The notes beneath the pieces were generated by a model that saw only the letters and a program-made list of their open reading frames with translations, was not told where the DNA came from and did no database searches. A stretch of DNA of 64,000 bases, taken from assembly GCF_013488225.1 (NCBI RefSeq), contig NZ_CP041238.1:1203501-1267500 (forward strand), read 5' to 3'. Position numbers and translations under genes: made by a program. Shown here piece by piece: positions 8,661 through 16,630 of this stretch. This stretch comes from Sinorhizobium mexicanum. GTDB taxonomy: Bacteria; Pseudomonadota; Alphaproteobacteria; Rhizobiales; Rhizobiaceae. The number at the start of each line of letters is the position of its first letter. Within the stretch, counting starts at the first letter, position 1.

Positions 8661-8834
8661 CTAGAGCTTGGCCTGGCAATATTGGGCCGTATGGGCGGTG
8701 CAGTCGGTCAGCGAGCCGAGATAGGTGCTTTGGCGGCGGCGCTGCGTATCGGCACTGACTGCGGCGGCGAGCGTCATTGCGAAGACAACCATCAGAACGC
8801 TGATGATGGTGAGGCGCCGAGCGAGAATATCCAT
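8661..8834 (-). CDS. Small exported protein of unknown function (57 aa)
   Basis: A 57-residue protein starting MDILARRLTIISVLMVVFAM with an arginine pair, a hydrophobic core and AAAVSADTQ resembling a signal peptidase I site after about residue 29. The mature part is about 28 residues with two cysteines (LTDCTAHTAQYCQ) that could form a disulfide in the periplasm. The start at 8834 is preferred over the upstream ATG at 8894 because it puts the signal sequence at the N-terminus. No family recognised. Confidence 0.5.
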   Translation of the reverse strand: MDILARRLTIISVLMVVFAMTLAAAVSADTQRRRQSTYLGSLTDCTAHTAQYCQAKL

Positions 8835-9012
8835 GGTTCTGTCCGTTGGCTGGAGGCACGTTAAGATCGATTGATTGCCTTTTCTCACAACCAAACTGAA
8901 TTGTTGCTGAGATGTCCGTTCATCTCCGGTTCATCTTCGTGAAACGCTGAAGTCTTGTCGCCGGCAGCGGGCATGCCTACGTCTTGACTCTCGCAACCTC
9001 AGGAGAAACAGG

Positions 9013-9714
9013 ATGACTGCTCCGATCGAGCTTTATTACTGGCCGACCCCAAACGGGTGGAAGATCACGATCATGCTGGAGGAACTCGGCGTTCCTTACG
9101 TGGTCAAGTACATCAATATCGGGCGAGGCGAGCAGTTCGCCCCGGATTTCCTGAAGATCGCACCCAATAACCGTATGCCGGCGATCATCGATCCCGATGG
9201 CCCGGGCGGCCAGCCGATCTCGGTGTTCGAGTCGGGGGCGATCCTGCAATATCTCGGCCGTAAATACGCGAAGTTCTATCCTGCCGAGGAGCGATCCCGC
9301 GTTGAAGTCGATCAATGGCTCTTCTGGCAGATGGGCGGCCTCGGCCCCATGGCGGGCCAGGCCCATCATTTTCGCCAATATGCGCCGGAGAAGATCGAAT
9401 ACGCGATCAATCGGTACACCAACGAGGCGAACCGCCTCTATGGCGTGATGAACAAGCGTCTCGCCGACCGGCCGTTCCTGGCTGGCGACTACTCGATTGC
9501 CGACATGGCCTGTATCGGTTGGGTGATCCCGCACGAGAATCAGGGACAGGATCTGAATGATTTCCCGCATCTGAAGCGCTGGTTCGAGGCAGTGCTTGCG
9601 CGGCCCGCCGTTCAGAAGGCGATCGAAGTGGGCAAGGAAGAGCGTGCCCGCCAGAAGAGCCTGGCCGAGGACCAGGAGGCGCAGAAGGTCCTGTTTGGGC
9701 AGCGTGCCCGTTGA
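9013..9714 (+). CDS. Glutathione S-transferase, YfcG/YghU (Nu-class)-like
   Basis: A 233-residue cytosolic GST. The N-terminal thioredoxin-like domain begins with YYWPTPNGWKITIMLEELG and has NNRMPAIIDPDG with the cis-proline, then SGAILQYLGRKY for glutathione binding. The all-alpha C-terminal domain carries LAGDYSIADMACIGW. The TPNG motif in place of a catalytic Tyr or Ser at the usual position is typical of the YfcG/YghU group, which act as disulfide-bond reductases using glutathione. A clear AGGAG lies 8 bases before the ATG. Single gene, convergent with the DUF2147 gene. Confidence 0.9.
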   Translation: MTAPIELYYWPTPNGWKITIMLEELGVPYVVKYINIGRGEQFAPDFLKIAPNNRMPAIIDPDGPGGQPISVFESGAILQYLGRKYAKFYPAEERSRVEVDQWLFWQMGGLGPMAGQAHHFRQYAPEKIEYAINRYTNEANRLYGVMNKRLADRPFLAGDYSIADMACIGWVIPHENQGQDLNDFPHLKRWFEAVLARPAVQKAIEVGKEERARQKSLAEDQEAQKVLFGQRAR

Positions 9715-9726
9715 AACGAGAAACAA

Positions 9727-9752
9727 GGGGCAACCGCGATAAGCGGTGCCCC
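9727..9752. terminator. Hairpin between convergent genes
   Basis: GGGGCAACCGC pairs with GCGGTGCCCC around a GATAA loop, with one bulged A. It fills the 51-bp gap between the convergent GST and DUF2147 genes, so it probably terminates both. There is no strong T-run. Confidence 0.55.
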
Positions 9753-9765
9753 CATTGCCTGGCTG

Positions 9766-10107
9766 TTACAGACGCGTCCAGGTCTGCGATTTGCAAAGCA
9801 CCTTCAGCACACAGCCTTTCATCTTCAGCGAATTGCCGTTGACGGCGCCCGAACCGCTATAGGTCTTGTCGCTCTCCGGATCGGTGATTTCGCCGCTGTA
9901 GGCGCCGTCGGTTCCAGCCAGATTCCCGATTCGCTTGCCCGCGTACTTGCCGGTTTTCAAAGTGATGCAGTAAGCGCCGCCGCATGGTGCGATTTCGGCG
10001 GTAGCGCCACTCGCGGTCTTCCAGTTGCCGACGATGGGTTCTGCGGCCAGCACCGAGCCGGCGGTGCTGCAGGCAAGGGCCGTAGCAATGAGCAATGTGC
10101 GAATCAT
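9766..10107 (-). CDS. DUF2147 family exported protein
   Basis: A 113-residue protein with a clear signal peptide (MIRTLLIATALACSTAGSVLA, cleavage near residue 22) and a mature domain of the DUF2147 type: IVGNWKT near the start, YSGEITDPESDKTYSGSG, and NSLKMKGC...SQTWTRL at the end. The family is periplasmic or secreted, with function unknown. Four cysteines in the mature part (CGGAYC and CVLKVLC) could form two disulfides. Alone on this strand, with a 660-bp gene-free region upstream. Confidence 0.85.
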   Translation of the reverse strand: MIRTLLIATALACSTAGSVLAAEPIVGNWKTASGATAEIAPCGGAYCITLKTGKYAGKRIGNLAGTDGAYSGEITDPESDKTYSGSGAVNGNSLKMKGCVLKVLCKSQTWTRL

Positions 10108-10224
10108 TCAATTCCTCCCAATAAGAAAGCCGGCCGGCACAATATCGCGTGCCGGCCGGACTGGAACTCCTAATGTCAAGCGGTCTCCCACCGCCTACCT
10201 CGATTTAGGGACAAAGGACGTGCA

Positions 10225-10271
10225 GTAATTCAAAGTGTGACAGCGACCTTTGCGGGCCGCGCGGCGCTGCA
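10225..10271. repeat. Palindromic intergenic repeat (RIME-like), diverged copy
   Basis: Shares the order AATTCAAAGTGTGACAGCG, then the CTTTGCGGGCCGCGCGGCGC core and CTGCAG end with the other copies in the window. The central stem is diverged. Confidence 0.5.
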
Positions 10272-10614
10272 GGGCCAACGTATCTTACGCGCACGTAAAG
10301 GTAAATATCCGTAGCCCGGCCGGATCACCGGTTTGCTCGGTCCCGGAGCCGGCGATAGGAAATGAAAATCGATGCGCGGCCGGTCGATGCTCTTTGTGGT
10401 TAGCGATTGGTTGAAATCCGCGGCTGAATATTTCGTAAATTTTGATGCAAATCCGCGCTGTACCAGGCGATCCGATGCTTAATGAAAACTCAAGTTTACC
10501 AAGCGTTTGAACTTTGTTTGCGTCAAATTAAGCATGCATTTTAAGCGAGCCTTGAAGGCCGTTGGGCATACTCGGACCCATAAGACGAGCGGGTAGAAAC
10601 AACTCGCCGAACCG

Positions 10615-10650
10615 CCGAAAGCGACACTGCAAAAGACGGTGCGCTTTCGG
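10615..10650 (+). other. Hairpin in leader of Sel1-like gene
   Basis: CCGAAAGCG pairs exactly with CGCTTTCGG, and CAC with GTG after one bulged A, around an 11-base loop. It lies 118 bases before the Sel1-like start codon. A second GC-rich stem (CCGCCC GAGA GGGCGG) follows. The layout suits a structured 5' untranslated region or a small RNA. Confidence 0.45.
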
Positions 10651-10767
10651 AAAGCCCGTAAGAGGCGCGACTGAACAGGGACCAAATAAATGCTGATCTG
10701 GAGCAAGGTCCGCCCGAGAGGGCGGGCCGCTTCAGCCGGATCAAACAAGCAAGACAGGGACAAGACA

Positions 10768-11034
10768 ATGGCACGCTTTGATATGCAAATCGCTTCGGAC
10801 GCCGCCATGGGTGGCGAAAACCGCGCGGACGCGCTTTGTGAAATGGGCCTGGCCTATGCGACGGGCCGTGGCCGGCCGGTCGATCTGGTCGCCGCCCACA
10901 AGTGGCTGAACATTGCCGCTATCAAGGGATCCGACCGCGCTGCGGACTTGCGCGCAGACCTCGCGGCAACGATGAGCAAGACCGATCTTGCCGCCGCGCT
11001 GCGGGCCGCACGCGAGTGGATGACGGCACACTGA
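10768..11034 (+). CDS. Mini Sel1-like repeat protein (88 aa)
   Basis: An 88-residue protein with essentially one Sel1-like repeat: ALCEMGLAYATGRGRPVDLVAAHKWLNIAA (residues about 22-51), the usual alpha/alpha unit with G-L-x-Y-x-x-G-x-G-x-x-x-D-x-x-x-A-x-x-W. Most Sel1 proteins have several units, so this looks like a minimal adaptor. No signal peptide. The ATG at 10768 starts the conserved part; the upstream ATG at 10690 would add residues read from a hairpin. Partner unknown. Confidence 0.75.
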   Translation: MARFDMQIASDAAMGGENRADALCEMGLAYATGRGRPVDLVAAHKWLNIAAIKGSDRAADLRADLAATMSKTDLAAALRAAREWMTAH

Positions 11035-11127
11035 ACACGGGGGCTCGCGCTTCTTGCAAGCGCCCGGGAGGCTGGCGGACGCTGCCCGGCATCCGTTTGC
11101 TCGTCTGACAAGATGCGCACCGCAGTA

Positions 11128-12252
11128 TCAGCTACCGGCTGCCAGGCTCTTGAGAACGGCGGGCAGGGCTGCTTCGAGCAGGTCCATTTCAGCTTCGGGT
11201 CCGGTGCTGACCCGAATGCAGCGATTGAGCGGGGCAACACCCGGCATGCGGATGAAAACGCCATGTTCGTTCATCAACCGGTCGACGATCGCCCGCGCAT
11301 AGGTCGTATCCCGTCCACAGTCGATGGCCACGAAGTTTGTGGCTGACGGCAATGGCTGCAGCCCGTTATCGCGCGCAATCCGAGAGATGCGCTCACGCGA
11401 CGCCGTTATTCTCGCGATGACTTCCTCGAGATAGCGCTGGTCGGCAAGGGCGGCAATCGCTGCGGCGACGCCGATACGGTTCATCCCGAAGTGGTTGCGG
11501 ATCTTGTCGAACGCCGCGGCCGTGCCGGGTGTTGAAAGCGCGTAGCCGACGCGCGACCCGGCAAGTCCATAGGCCTTGGAAAAAGTGCGTGTGCGTATGA
11601 CGTTCGGCTTGCCGATCAAGCTGTCGATTGCCGGTATCGATTCCGACGGCGCCGTTTCGCTGTAGGCTTCGTCGAGGACGAGGAGCGTCGTTTCCGGCAG
11701 GGCATTTGCGAACTCTACGATTCGATCAGCCGGCCACCAGCTTCCCATCGGGTTGTCAGGGTTCGCGAAGTAGACGAGCGGTGCATTCTCGCGCTTCACC
11801 GTTGCAAGCAACCCATCGAGATCTTCTCGATCGCCAGCATAGGGGACCGTGACCAGACGCCCGCCGTGCCCGGCGACATGGTAGTTGAATGTCGGATAGG
11901 CTCCGAACGATGTTACCACCGGCATGCCCGGCTCGATGACCAGGCGAACGATCTGGCCGAGCAAGCCGTCGATGCCTTCGCCGACCGCGATGTTGGCCGG
12001 AGAGGTTCCGATGTGGCCGGCGAGGGCCTGTTTCAGTTCGTAGTTTTCAGGATCGGCATATTTCCAGGTTTCTGCGGCCGCTTGCTGCATGGCAAGCAGC
12101 ACCGAATTTGCCGGGCCGAAGCCGCTTTCGTTGGCGCCGATGCGCGCGGCAACCTTGCGGCCGCGCTGGCGCTCGATCGCTTCGGGCCCGACGAAGGGAA
12201 TGGTTGCTGGCAAAGATTGGACAAGCGGTGTGAAGCGCGAAAATGCGGACAT
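11128..12252 (-). CDS. PLP-dependent aminotransferase, histidinol-phosphate aminotransferase-like
   Basis: A 374-residue fold-type I aminotransferase. Visible landmarks are the substrate-side ANESGFGP near residue 39, the NPDNPMGSW motif (Asn contacting PLP), LVLDEAYSE (Asp pairing with the pyridine nitrogen), and TFSKAYGLAGSRVGYA containing the PLP lysine. The C-terminal arginine lies in RCIRVSTG. This is the HisC/aromatic aminotransferase branch; it could use histidinol phosphate, phenylalanine or tyrosine. No his genes are nearby, so it is probably a paralogue. Stand-alone gene. Confidence 0.85.
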   Translation of the reverse strand: MSAFSRFTPLVQSLPATIPFVGPEAIERQRGRKVAARIGANESGFGPANSVLLAMQQAAAETWKYADPENYELKQALAGHIGTSPANIAVGEGIDGLLGQIVRLVIEPGMPVVTSFGAYPTFNYHVAGHGGRLVTVPYAGDREDLDGLLATVKRENAPLVYFANPDNPMGSWWPADRIVEFANALPETTLLVLDEAYSETAPSESIPAIDSLIGKPNVIRTRTFSKAYGLAGSRVGYALSTPGTAAAFDKIRNHFGMNRIGVAAAIAALADQRYLEEVIARITASRERISRIARDNGLQPLPSATNFVAIDCGRDTTYARAIVDRLMNEHGVFIRMPGVAPLNRCIRVSTGPEAEMDLLEAALPAVLKSLAAGS

Positions 12253-12353
12253 GCGAGAAGCTGGACCCCATGGAACAAGACGCCGCGGAATTTATCGCAT
12301 ATGCGCAGGAATCGGAATCGATTTTGCGGAAAAGATCGGCCTGCCTCAGGGCG

Positions 12354-12779
12354 TCACTCGACGAAGCCCCAGTTGACAGATGCGGGACGACGCGAAGCCG
12401 ACGCCGGGTTGGCATAGGTCTTCTTTTCTTGCCCGGTGAAAAACTCGTGGCGCACGATTTCGTGCAGGAAGGCTTCGTCGATCGTCTTGATGAACTGCAC
12501 GCCGATGCGCTCGCCCTTGCGGTAGACCTCGGCGCATCCGATTCTAAATCTCGTACCGACGATGTGGAGATAGTAGTGCTGCGACAGCCCGATTGTCGTG
12601 CTCACTGAAAAGCTCGCGCCGCCCCGGGATATGTCGATCATTTTGCAGGCGCGTATCGAGACGCCGCCGAGAGCCGGTCGCACCGACATCAGCGTGCCAG
12701 CCTGGCCGATCGAAAAGCGCTCGTATTTACGCTCGTAAAGGGGTGAAGGGACGAGCGAATACATGGTCGACTGCAGCAT
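12354..12779 (-). CDS. PilZ-domain protein
   Basis: A 141-residue protein with the two c-di-GMP-binding elements of PilZ: RKYER (RxxxR) at about residue 17 and DISRGG (D/NxSxxG) at about residue 48, followed by the beta-barrel (HYYLHIV, RIGCAEVYRKGERIGVQFI). Start at 12779 (MLQSTMYSL) places the PilZ motif near the N-terminus; an upstream ATG at 12839 is possible. Both motifs intact suggests c-di-GMP binding. A second, more diverged relative lies about 200 bp upstream on the same strand. Confidence 0.82.
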   Translation of the reverse strand: MLQSTMYSLVPSPLYERKYERFSIGQAGTLMSVRPALGGVSIRACKMIDISRGGASFSVSTTIGLSQHYYLHIVGTRFRIGCAEVYRKGERIGVQFIKTIDEAFLHEIVRHEFFTGQEKKTYANPASASRRPASVNWGFVE

Positions 12780-12976
12780 GCGTCTTACTCCGGAAGCGCC
12801 GCATGAAGCAGCGATTGTGATTCCACGAAGTCCGGACAAGTCATTTGCCGGTGCCTTCCAATGCCCACAAGCAGGAAGGCGTTCTCAGTAGTATCCAGCG
12901 GGAAACTTGCAATCCCTTGAAGGCAATCGATAAGAATCTAATGAGCTTGCTCTATTTGAGCGTCGACGCAGCAGTT

Positions 12977-13333
12977 CTAAAACCCGCCGCTCGAAAACTG
13001 CAACCGGATCAGCCGGCGCAGAAAGTCTTGGGCAAGCAGCATGTTGAAGCGCACGCCGAGCTCCGTGCCGTTGCGATGGACCTCGGCGCAGCCGATCTCC
13101 TCCCTGAAGCCGTCGATCTCCAGAAAGAAGTGCTTTGGCAGCATGATAGCGGCATTGAAGTCGAGCATTGCGCCGCCAATCGAGATATGCCGAAGCAGGC
13201 ATTGATATTTGGTCTTCGCCTTCAGTTGCTTGCCGATAACGAGGATCCGGCACGGGCGCTCGATGAAGTAATGTTGGTACACGGCCGTGGACTGGCCGGG
13301 CTTTGCTTGCGCGACATGCATGATCATCGACAT
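12977..13333 (-). CDS. Degenerate PilZ-like protein
   Basis: A 118-residue protein that aligns with the neighbouring PilZ protein at 12354-12779: ISIGGAML matches ISRGGASF, and EEIGCAEVHRNGTELGVRFN matches RIGCAEVYRKGERIGVQFI. The RxxxR motif is not intact (ERPCR instead) and the second motif reads HISIGG, lacking the Asp/Asn. It has probably lost or altered c-di-GMP binding. The pair looks like a tandem duplication with one copy diverged. Confidence 0.75.
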   Translation of the reverse strand: MSMIMHVAQAKPGQSTAVYQHYFIERPCRILVIGKQLKAKTKYQCLLRHISIGGAMLDFNAAIMLPKHFFLEIDGFREEIGCAEVHRNGTELGVRFNMLLAQDFLRRLIRLQFSSGGF

Positions 13334-13676
13334 CGCAGCCTCCGAAAATGCCGTTTCCTCTCACGCGGATGCCGTTACTTCGCCGGAATCACCGCTCTCG
13401 ACAATGTGGCGGATATTCTCCGCATGGACTTGCTTCGGCCTTGCGAAGGCGGCGTTAATGCGAATGTCCGGATCGTGGCGACGCCGGACATCGTCTGATT
13501 GGCAAATCATCTGTTTCCCTGGGACGGCGACTCGCTTGCGCATCCTCCGCCGCGATGCACATTGCCGACAACGGCGCCGCCCGACGCGCTGCCCGCGGAT
13601 GAAAATCGTGTGATTTCCCGAAATCCGACAAAAAAATCTTGCATTGATGGCGCGGTGACACTAGTCAGGCGCTAAC
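13334..13676. other. Gene-free region upstream of tRNA-Ser
   Basis: I find no convincing gene in these 343 bases. The right end carries an A-rich run (aaaaaaatc) with TTGCAT at 13639-13644, which could be the -35 of the tRNA promoter. The left end is the promoter side of the PilZ-like gene. Confidence 0.4.
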
Positions 13677-13766
13677 GGAGAGGTGGCCGAGTGGTCGAAG
13701 GCGCTCCCCTGCTAAGGGAGTATACCGGAAACGGTATCGAGGGTTCGAATCCCTTCTTCTCCGCCA
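13677..13766 (+). tRNA. tRNA-Ser(GCU)
   Basis: Ninety bases including an encoded CCA. Acceptor stem GGAGAGG pairs with CTTCTCC (one G-T). The anticodon stem CTCCC/GGGAG holds loop CTGCTAA, so the anticodon is GCU and the codons are AGC/AGU. A long variable arm (TATACCGGAAACGGTATC) marks a class II serine tRNA. The T arm is GAGGGTTCGAATCCCTT. No integrase or direct repeat nearby, so it is not acting as an attachment site here. Confidence 0.97.
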
Positions 13767-14413
13767 TCGTATTGTTTCATTGTAGCGGCCCACGGATCCT
13801 CCGTTCTTTGATCGCGACGCCGGAAGGCGCGTTCTGCCCGCGTAAGATCATGCCCGCCTGTCCACATGCTTGCCTTCTCCTCGTTCGCGCTCAGCGCCGA
13901 GTCGTCCGATTCCGGGGATAGTCAGCGGGCCCTGAAGATTCGCGAATCCAGTGCGTTGATTCTCTTGTGAATCGGCAAAAATCTCCCGGTCGCCATTCCG
14001 TCGCGGGTCGTTTGGGTGGCGCCTTGTTTGTGAGAAGGCAGCAGGGCGGGACCGCCGATGCCCGGTTTTGCCCCCGTTTTTGGCCATTTTCTGCCCCTTT
14101 CTGAAACAGGACGCCCGCTGCTCCTTTATGCTAAACCCCCGTCGCTAAAGGATTTTCTTAACCCTTTATTAATTTCCTCGGGTGGTCTGAGGCGATTTTG
14201 TGTCGTTTCAGCAACAGGGATCAGGGAAGGGCAGCGCAAAGGCGGTGATCTGGCAAGTTGGTCGTTGCGTGCCCCACCCGGTTTTGTATTTTCAACTCCG
14301 GAAGCAAGGGCGGTTGATCGTCCGACTTCTTGAACGTTGGGGATGGGGCAGGGAACGCTGTCCTTCAGCAAAGAAACCCAGACCCGTTTGAAACTTTTGA
14401 CTGGAGGTCAGAA
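13767..14413. other. Long leader/promoter region of the porin gene
   Basis: A 647-base gene-free stretch between tRNA-Ser and the porin. It contains a short perfect palindrome GATTCGCGAATC (13937-13948) and an AT-richer part around 14130-14180 (TTCTTAACCCTTTATTAATT) that is the likeliest promoter area. If transcription starts there the mRNA leader is over 200 bases, enough for small-RNA or protein control of porin synthesis. No open frame here looks coding. Confidence 0.45.
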
Positions 14414-15454
14414 ATGAACATCAAGAGCCTTCTTCTCGGCTCCGCTGCTGCTCTCGCAGCAGTATCCGGCGCTCAGGCAGCCGACGCAATCGTCGCCGCC
14501 GAGCCGGAGCCCATGGAATACGTTCGCGTCTGCGACGCTTTCGGCACGGGCTACTTCTACATCCCGGGCACCGAAACCTGCCTCAAGATCGGCGGCTTCA
14601 TCCGCGTACAGGGCTCGTTCGGCCGTGACGAGGTAACGAGCCGTTTCGATGCTCGCGATTTCGGCAACCAGGCCACCTCGGACTGGGACATGTTCTCGCG
14701 CGCTTACATTTCGTTTGACGCCAAGAGCGACACCGAATACGGCACGCTCACCGGCTTCTTCGCCGCTGAGTTCAATGCCGACAACGACACCGATGTTGGT
14801 GATAGCTTCATCGACGTCGACGAAGCTTACATCCAGCTCGGCGGCTTCAAGGCCGGCTTCTTCTACAGCTGGTGGGATAAGGGCCTGAACGGCGAAACCG
14901 ACTCGCTCGGCAACTTCACCGAATTCAACTCGCTCGCTTACCTCTATGACGGCGGCACCTTCCAGGCCGGCGTTTCGGTCGACGAACTCGAAGGCACCTC
15001 CACCAAGGACAACGGCGTCGGCATTGCCGGTATCGTTTCGGCTACCCTCGGCGGCGTAAGCTTCGACCTGCTCGGCGGCTTCGACACCGAACTCGAAGAA
15101 GGCGCGATCCGCGCTCTGCTTTCGGCTGACCTCGGTCCGGGCGTCTTCCAGGTCGCTGGTATCTGGGCATCCAACCCGAACGCTTACTGGGAGCGTTCTG
15201 AGTGGACCGTTGCTGCTTCGTACCGTTGGAACGTCAACGACAAGCTGGCAATCACCCCCGGCGCTCAGTACTTCGGCAACCTGTCGGAAGGCTCGCTCAC
15301 CGACTTCGGCAGCAACGACGCATGGCGCGTTGGCGGTACGGTTGACTACAAGATCACCGAAGGTCTCGCCACCCGTCTGTCGGTTCAGTACGAAGATCAG
15401 GATGACGGCGACGATGAAGTCTTCGGCTTCCTCCGCCTGCAGCGTGACTTCTAA
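14414..15454 (+). CDS. Outer-membrane porin, Omp2b/RopA type
   Basis: A 346-residue porin with a signal peptide (MNIKSLLLGSAAALAAVSGA, cleavage after AQA) and the alphaproteobacterial porin_2 pattern: VRVCDAFGTGYFYIPGTETC with the conserved cysteine pair, then KIGGFIRVQGSF, the first strand of a 16-strand barrel. The last residues RLQRDF end in phenylalanine, the outer-membrane assembly signal. Acidic and glycine-rich loops fit a general diffusion pore. GGAGG lies 7 bases before the ATG at 14414. Codon use is strongly biased (highly expressed). A strong terminator follows. Confidence 0.93.
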   Translation: MNIKSLLLGSAAALAAVSGAQAADAIVAAEPEPMEYVRVCDAFGTGYFYIPGTETCLKIGGFIRVQGSFGRDEVTSRFDARDFGNQATSDWDMFSRAYISFDAKSDTEYGTLTGFFAAEFNADNDTDVGDSFIDVDEAYIQLGGFKAGFFYSWWDKGLNGETDSLGNFTEFNSLAYLYDGGTFQAGVSVDELEGTSTKDNGVGIAGIVSATLGGVSFDLLGGFDTELEEGAIRALLSADLGPGVFQVAGIWASNPNAYWERSEWTVAASYRWNVNDKLAITPGAQYFGNLSEGSLTDFGSNDAWRVGGTVDYKITEGLATRLSVQYEDQDDGDDEVFGFLRLQRDF

Positions 15455-15481
15455 TCTGACCTGACCTCGGTCAGTTAGGGA

Positions 15482-15507
15482 AGCCCGGCTTTCGAGCCGG
15501 GCTTTTT
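15482..15507 (+). terminator. Rho-independent terminator of porin gene
   Basis: Perfect nine-base stem AGCCCGGCT/AGCCGGGCT around a TTCG loop, followed by TTTT. It lies 28 bases after the porin stop codon. Confidence 0.92.
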
Positions 15508-15564
15508 CGTTTTGGCGTTTCGTGCAGGGAGGAGTGCTTCTGCGCCGCGGTCAAGCGCGCCCGT

Positions 15565-16437
15565 TTACCGTTGTAGAAAGGTCGCTATAGCCTGTTTTGG
15601 GCCATCGAAATGTAGAAGCGGAGCGTGGCCCTGTCCGGCCGCTGTCACGGCCATCAGGTTCGGATGCCGCCGCTTCATCTCTTCGACCGTGGCCTCCGAC
15701 AGCAGCTTGGAATGCTCCCCTCGGACGACCATCAGCGGCAGACCAGTGAGGACTTCGAATTGCGGCCAAAGATCCGGCAACGACGTATCGGCCGTGAGCG
15801 TCTGCAATGGTGCCGCGATCGCCGGATCGAAGTCCGCGACCGGGACGCCGCCTTCGTCGCGATAGATCGCCTTCGCCATCTCCTGCCAATCGTGCTCTGG
15901 AAGAATTGGAAAATCTCTCCCGTGCAGGGACTTCAAGTAACGAGGCGCAGAGGCCCAGTCTTTAGGCGTGGTCGCTGCGTTGAGATAGTCCCGGATTCTC
16001 ATCAGGCCCTCCATCTCGATGACGGGACCGATGTCGTTGAGTATGACGCCCGCGATCAAGGCGGGGGCCAGGCCGACGAGATGGTGTAGGATCAGGCCAC
16101 CGCGCGACGTGCCGATGAAGATCGCCTTCTTGATACCAAAATAGGCACAGGCGGCGATAAGGTCCGAGGTTTCGACCGCGATCGTGTAACGAGTCTTGTC
16201 GTGGTCACGCTCCGAGCCGCCGCGCCCACGGGAATCAAGAGAGAGGACGAAAAGCCCGCCTGCCGCCGGAGAGGCAAGAAAGCCCGCGAGTTCGTGGAAG
16301 TCGCGACTGTTGCGAGTAAGACCGGGCAGGCAGACGACTGGGGTCCGTCCGCGCCGCCGTTCGCCGTAGGATCTGGCATAAAGCTGCAAGCCGTCCTGTA
16401 CCGGAAAGCGGTGCTCGCGAAATTTGCTCTGACCCAT
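15565..16437 (-). CDS. Alpha/beta hydrolase
   Basis: A 290-residue alpha/beta-hydrolase fold protein. The oxyanion region is VVCLPGLTRNSRDF, then LSLDSRGRGGS, and the nucleophile elbow is GTSRGG (Ser in GxSxG). The catalytic acid is probably the aspartate or glutamate around VVRGEHSKLL, and the histidine lies in GQGHAPLLH near the C-terminus. Start at 16437 (MGQSKFREH) rather than 16494, because the longer form adds a basic tail. Substrate unknown; resembles esterase/haloperoxidase-type members. Single gene convergent with the porin. Confidence 0.85.
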   Translation of the reverse strand: MGQSKFREHRFPVQDGLQLYARSYGERRRGRTPVVCLPGLTRNSRDFHELAGFLASPAAGGLFVLSLDSRGRGGSERDHDKTRYTIAVETSDLIAACAYFGIKKAIFIGTSRGGLILHHLVGLAPALIAGVILNDIGPVIEMEGLMRIRDYLNAATTPKDWASAPRYLKSLHGRDFPILPEHDWQEMAKAIYRDEGGVPVADFDPAIAAPLQTLTADTSLPDLWPQFEVLTGLPLMVVRGEHSKLLSEATVEEMKRRHPNLMAVTAAGQGHAPLLHFDGPKQAIATFLQR

Positions 16438-16630
16438 CCTTACTCCGTTCGCTCGAGAAGAGTGAAATCGTAACGTCCGGATTCGCAACGGCAAGTGGGC
16501 GGATGCTTAGCTGGCACGACGGCTTGTGCCGACAGAACGGTTTGTCATGTCAAGGTGGAGCTGTTCCGGCAAAGCTGCGCCTCTTCGGCGCTCTCGCACG
16601 AAGAGGTGTGGATTGCCGACTTGGGCGCGT

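Larger units (their letters stand above)
10108..10767. other. 660-bp gene-free region with repeat and two hairpins
   Basis: No convincing gene. It holds a palindromic repeat copy (10225-10271), an AT-richer section around 10400-10540 that probably carries the promoter for the downstream Sel1-like gene, and two strong hairpins near its 3' end (10615-10650, and a CCGCCC/GGGCGG stem around 10710-10728). The hairpins suggest a structured leader or a small RNA. Confidence 0.5.

Noticed and set aside
13677..13766. tRNA-Ser as an integration site for a mobile island.
   Set aside because: No integrase, no repeat of the tRNA 3' end and ordinary genes on both sides.
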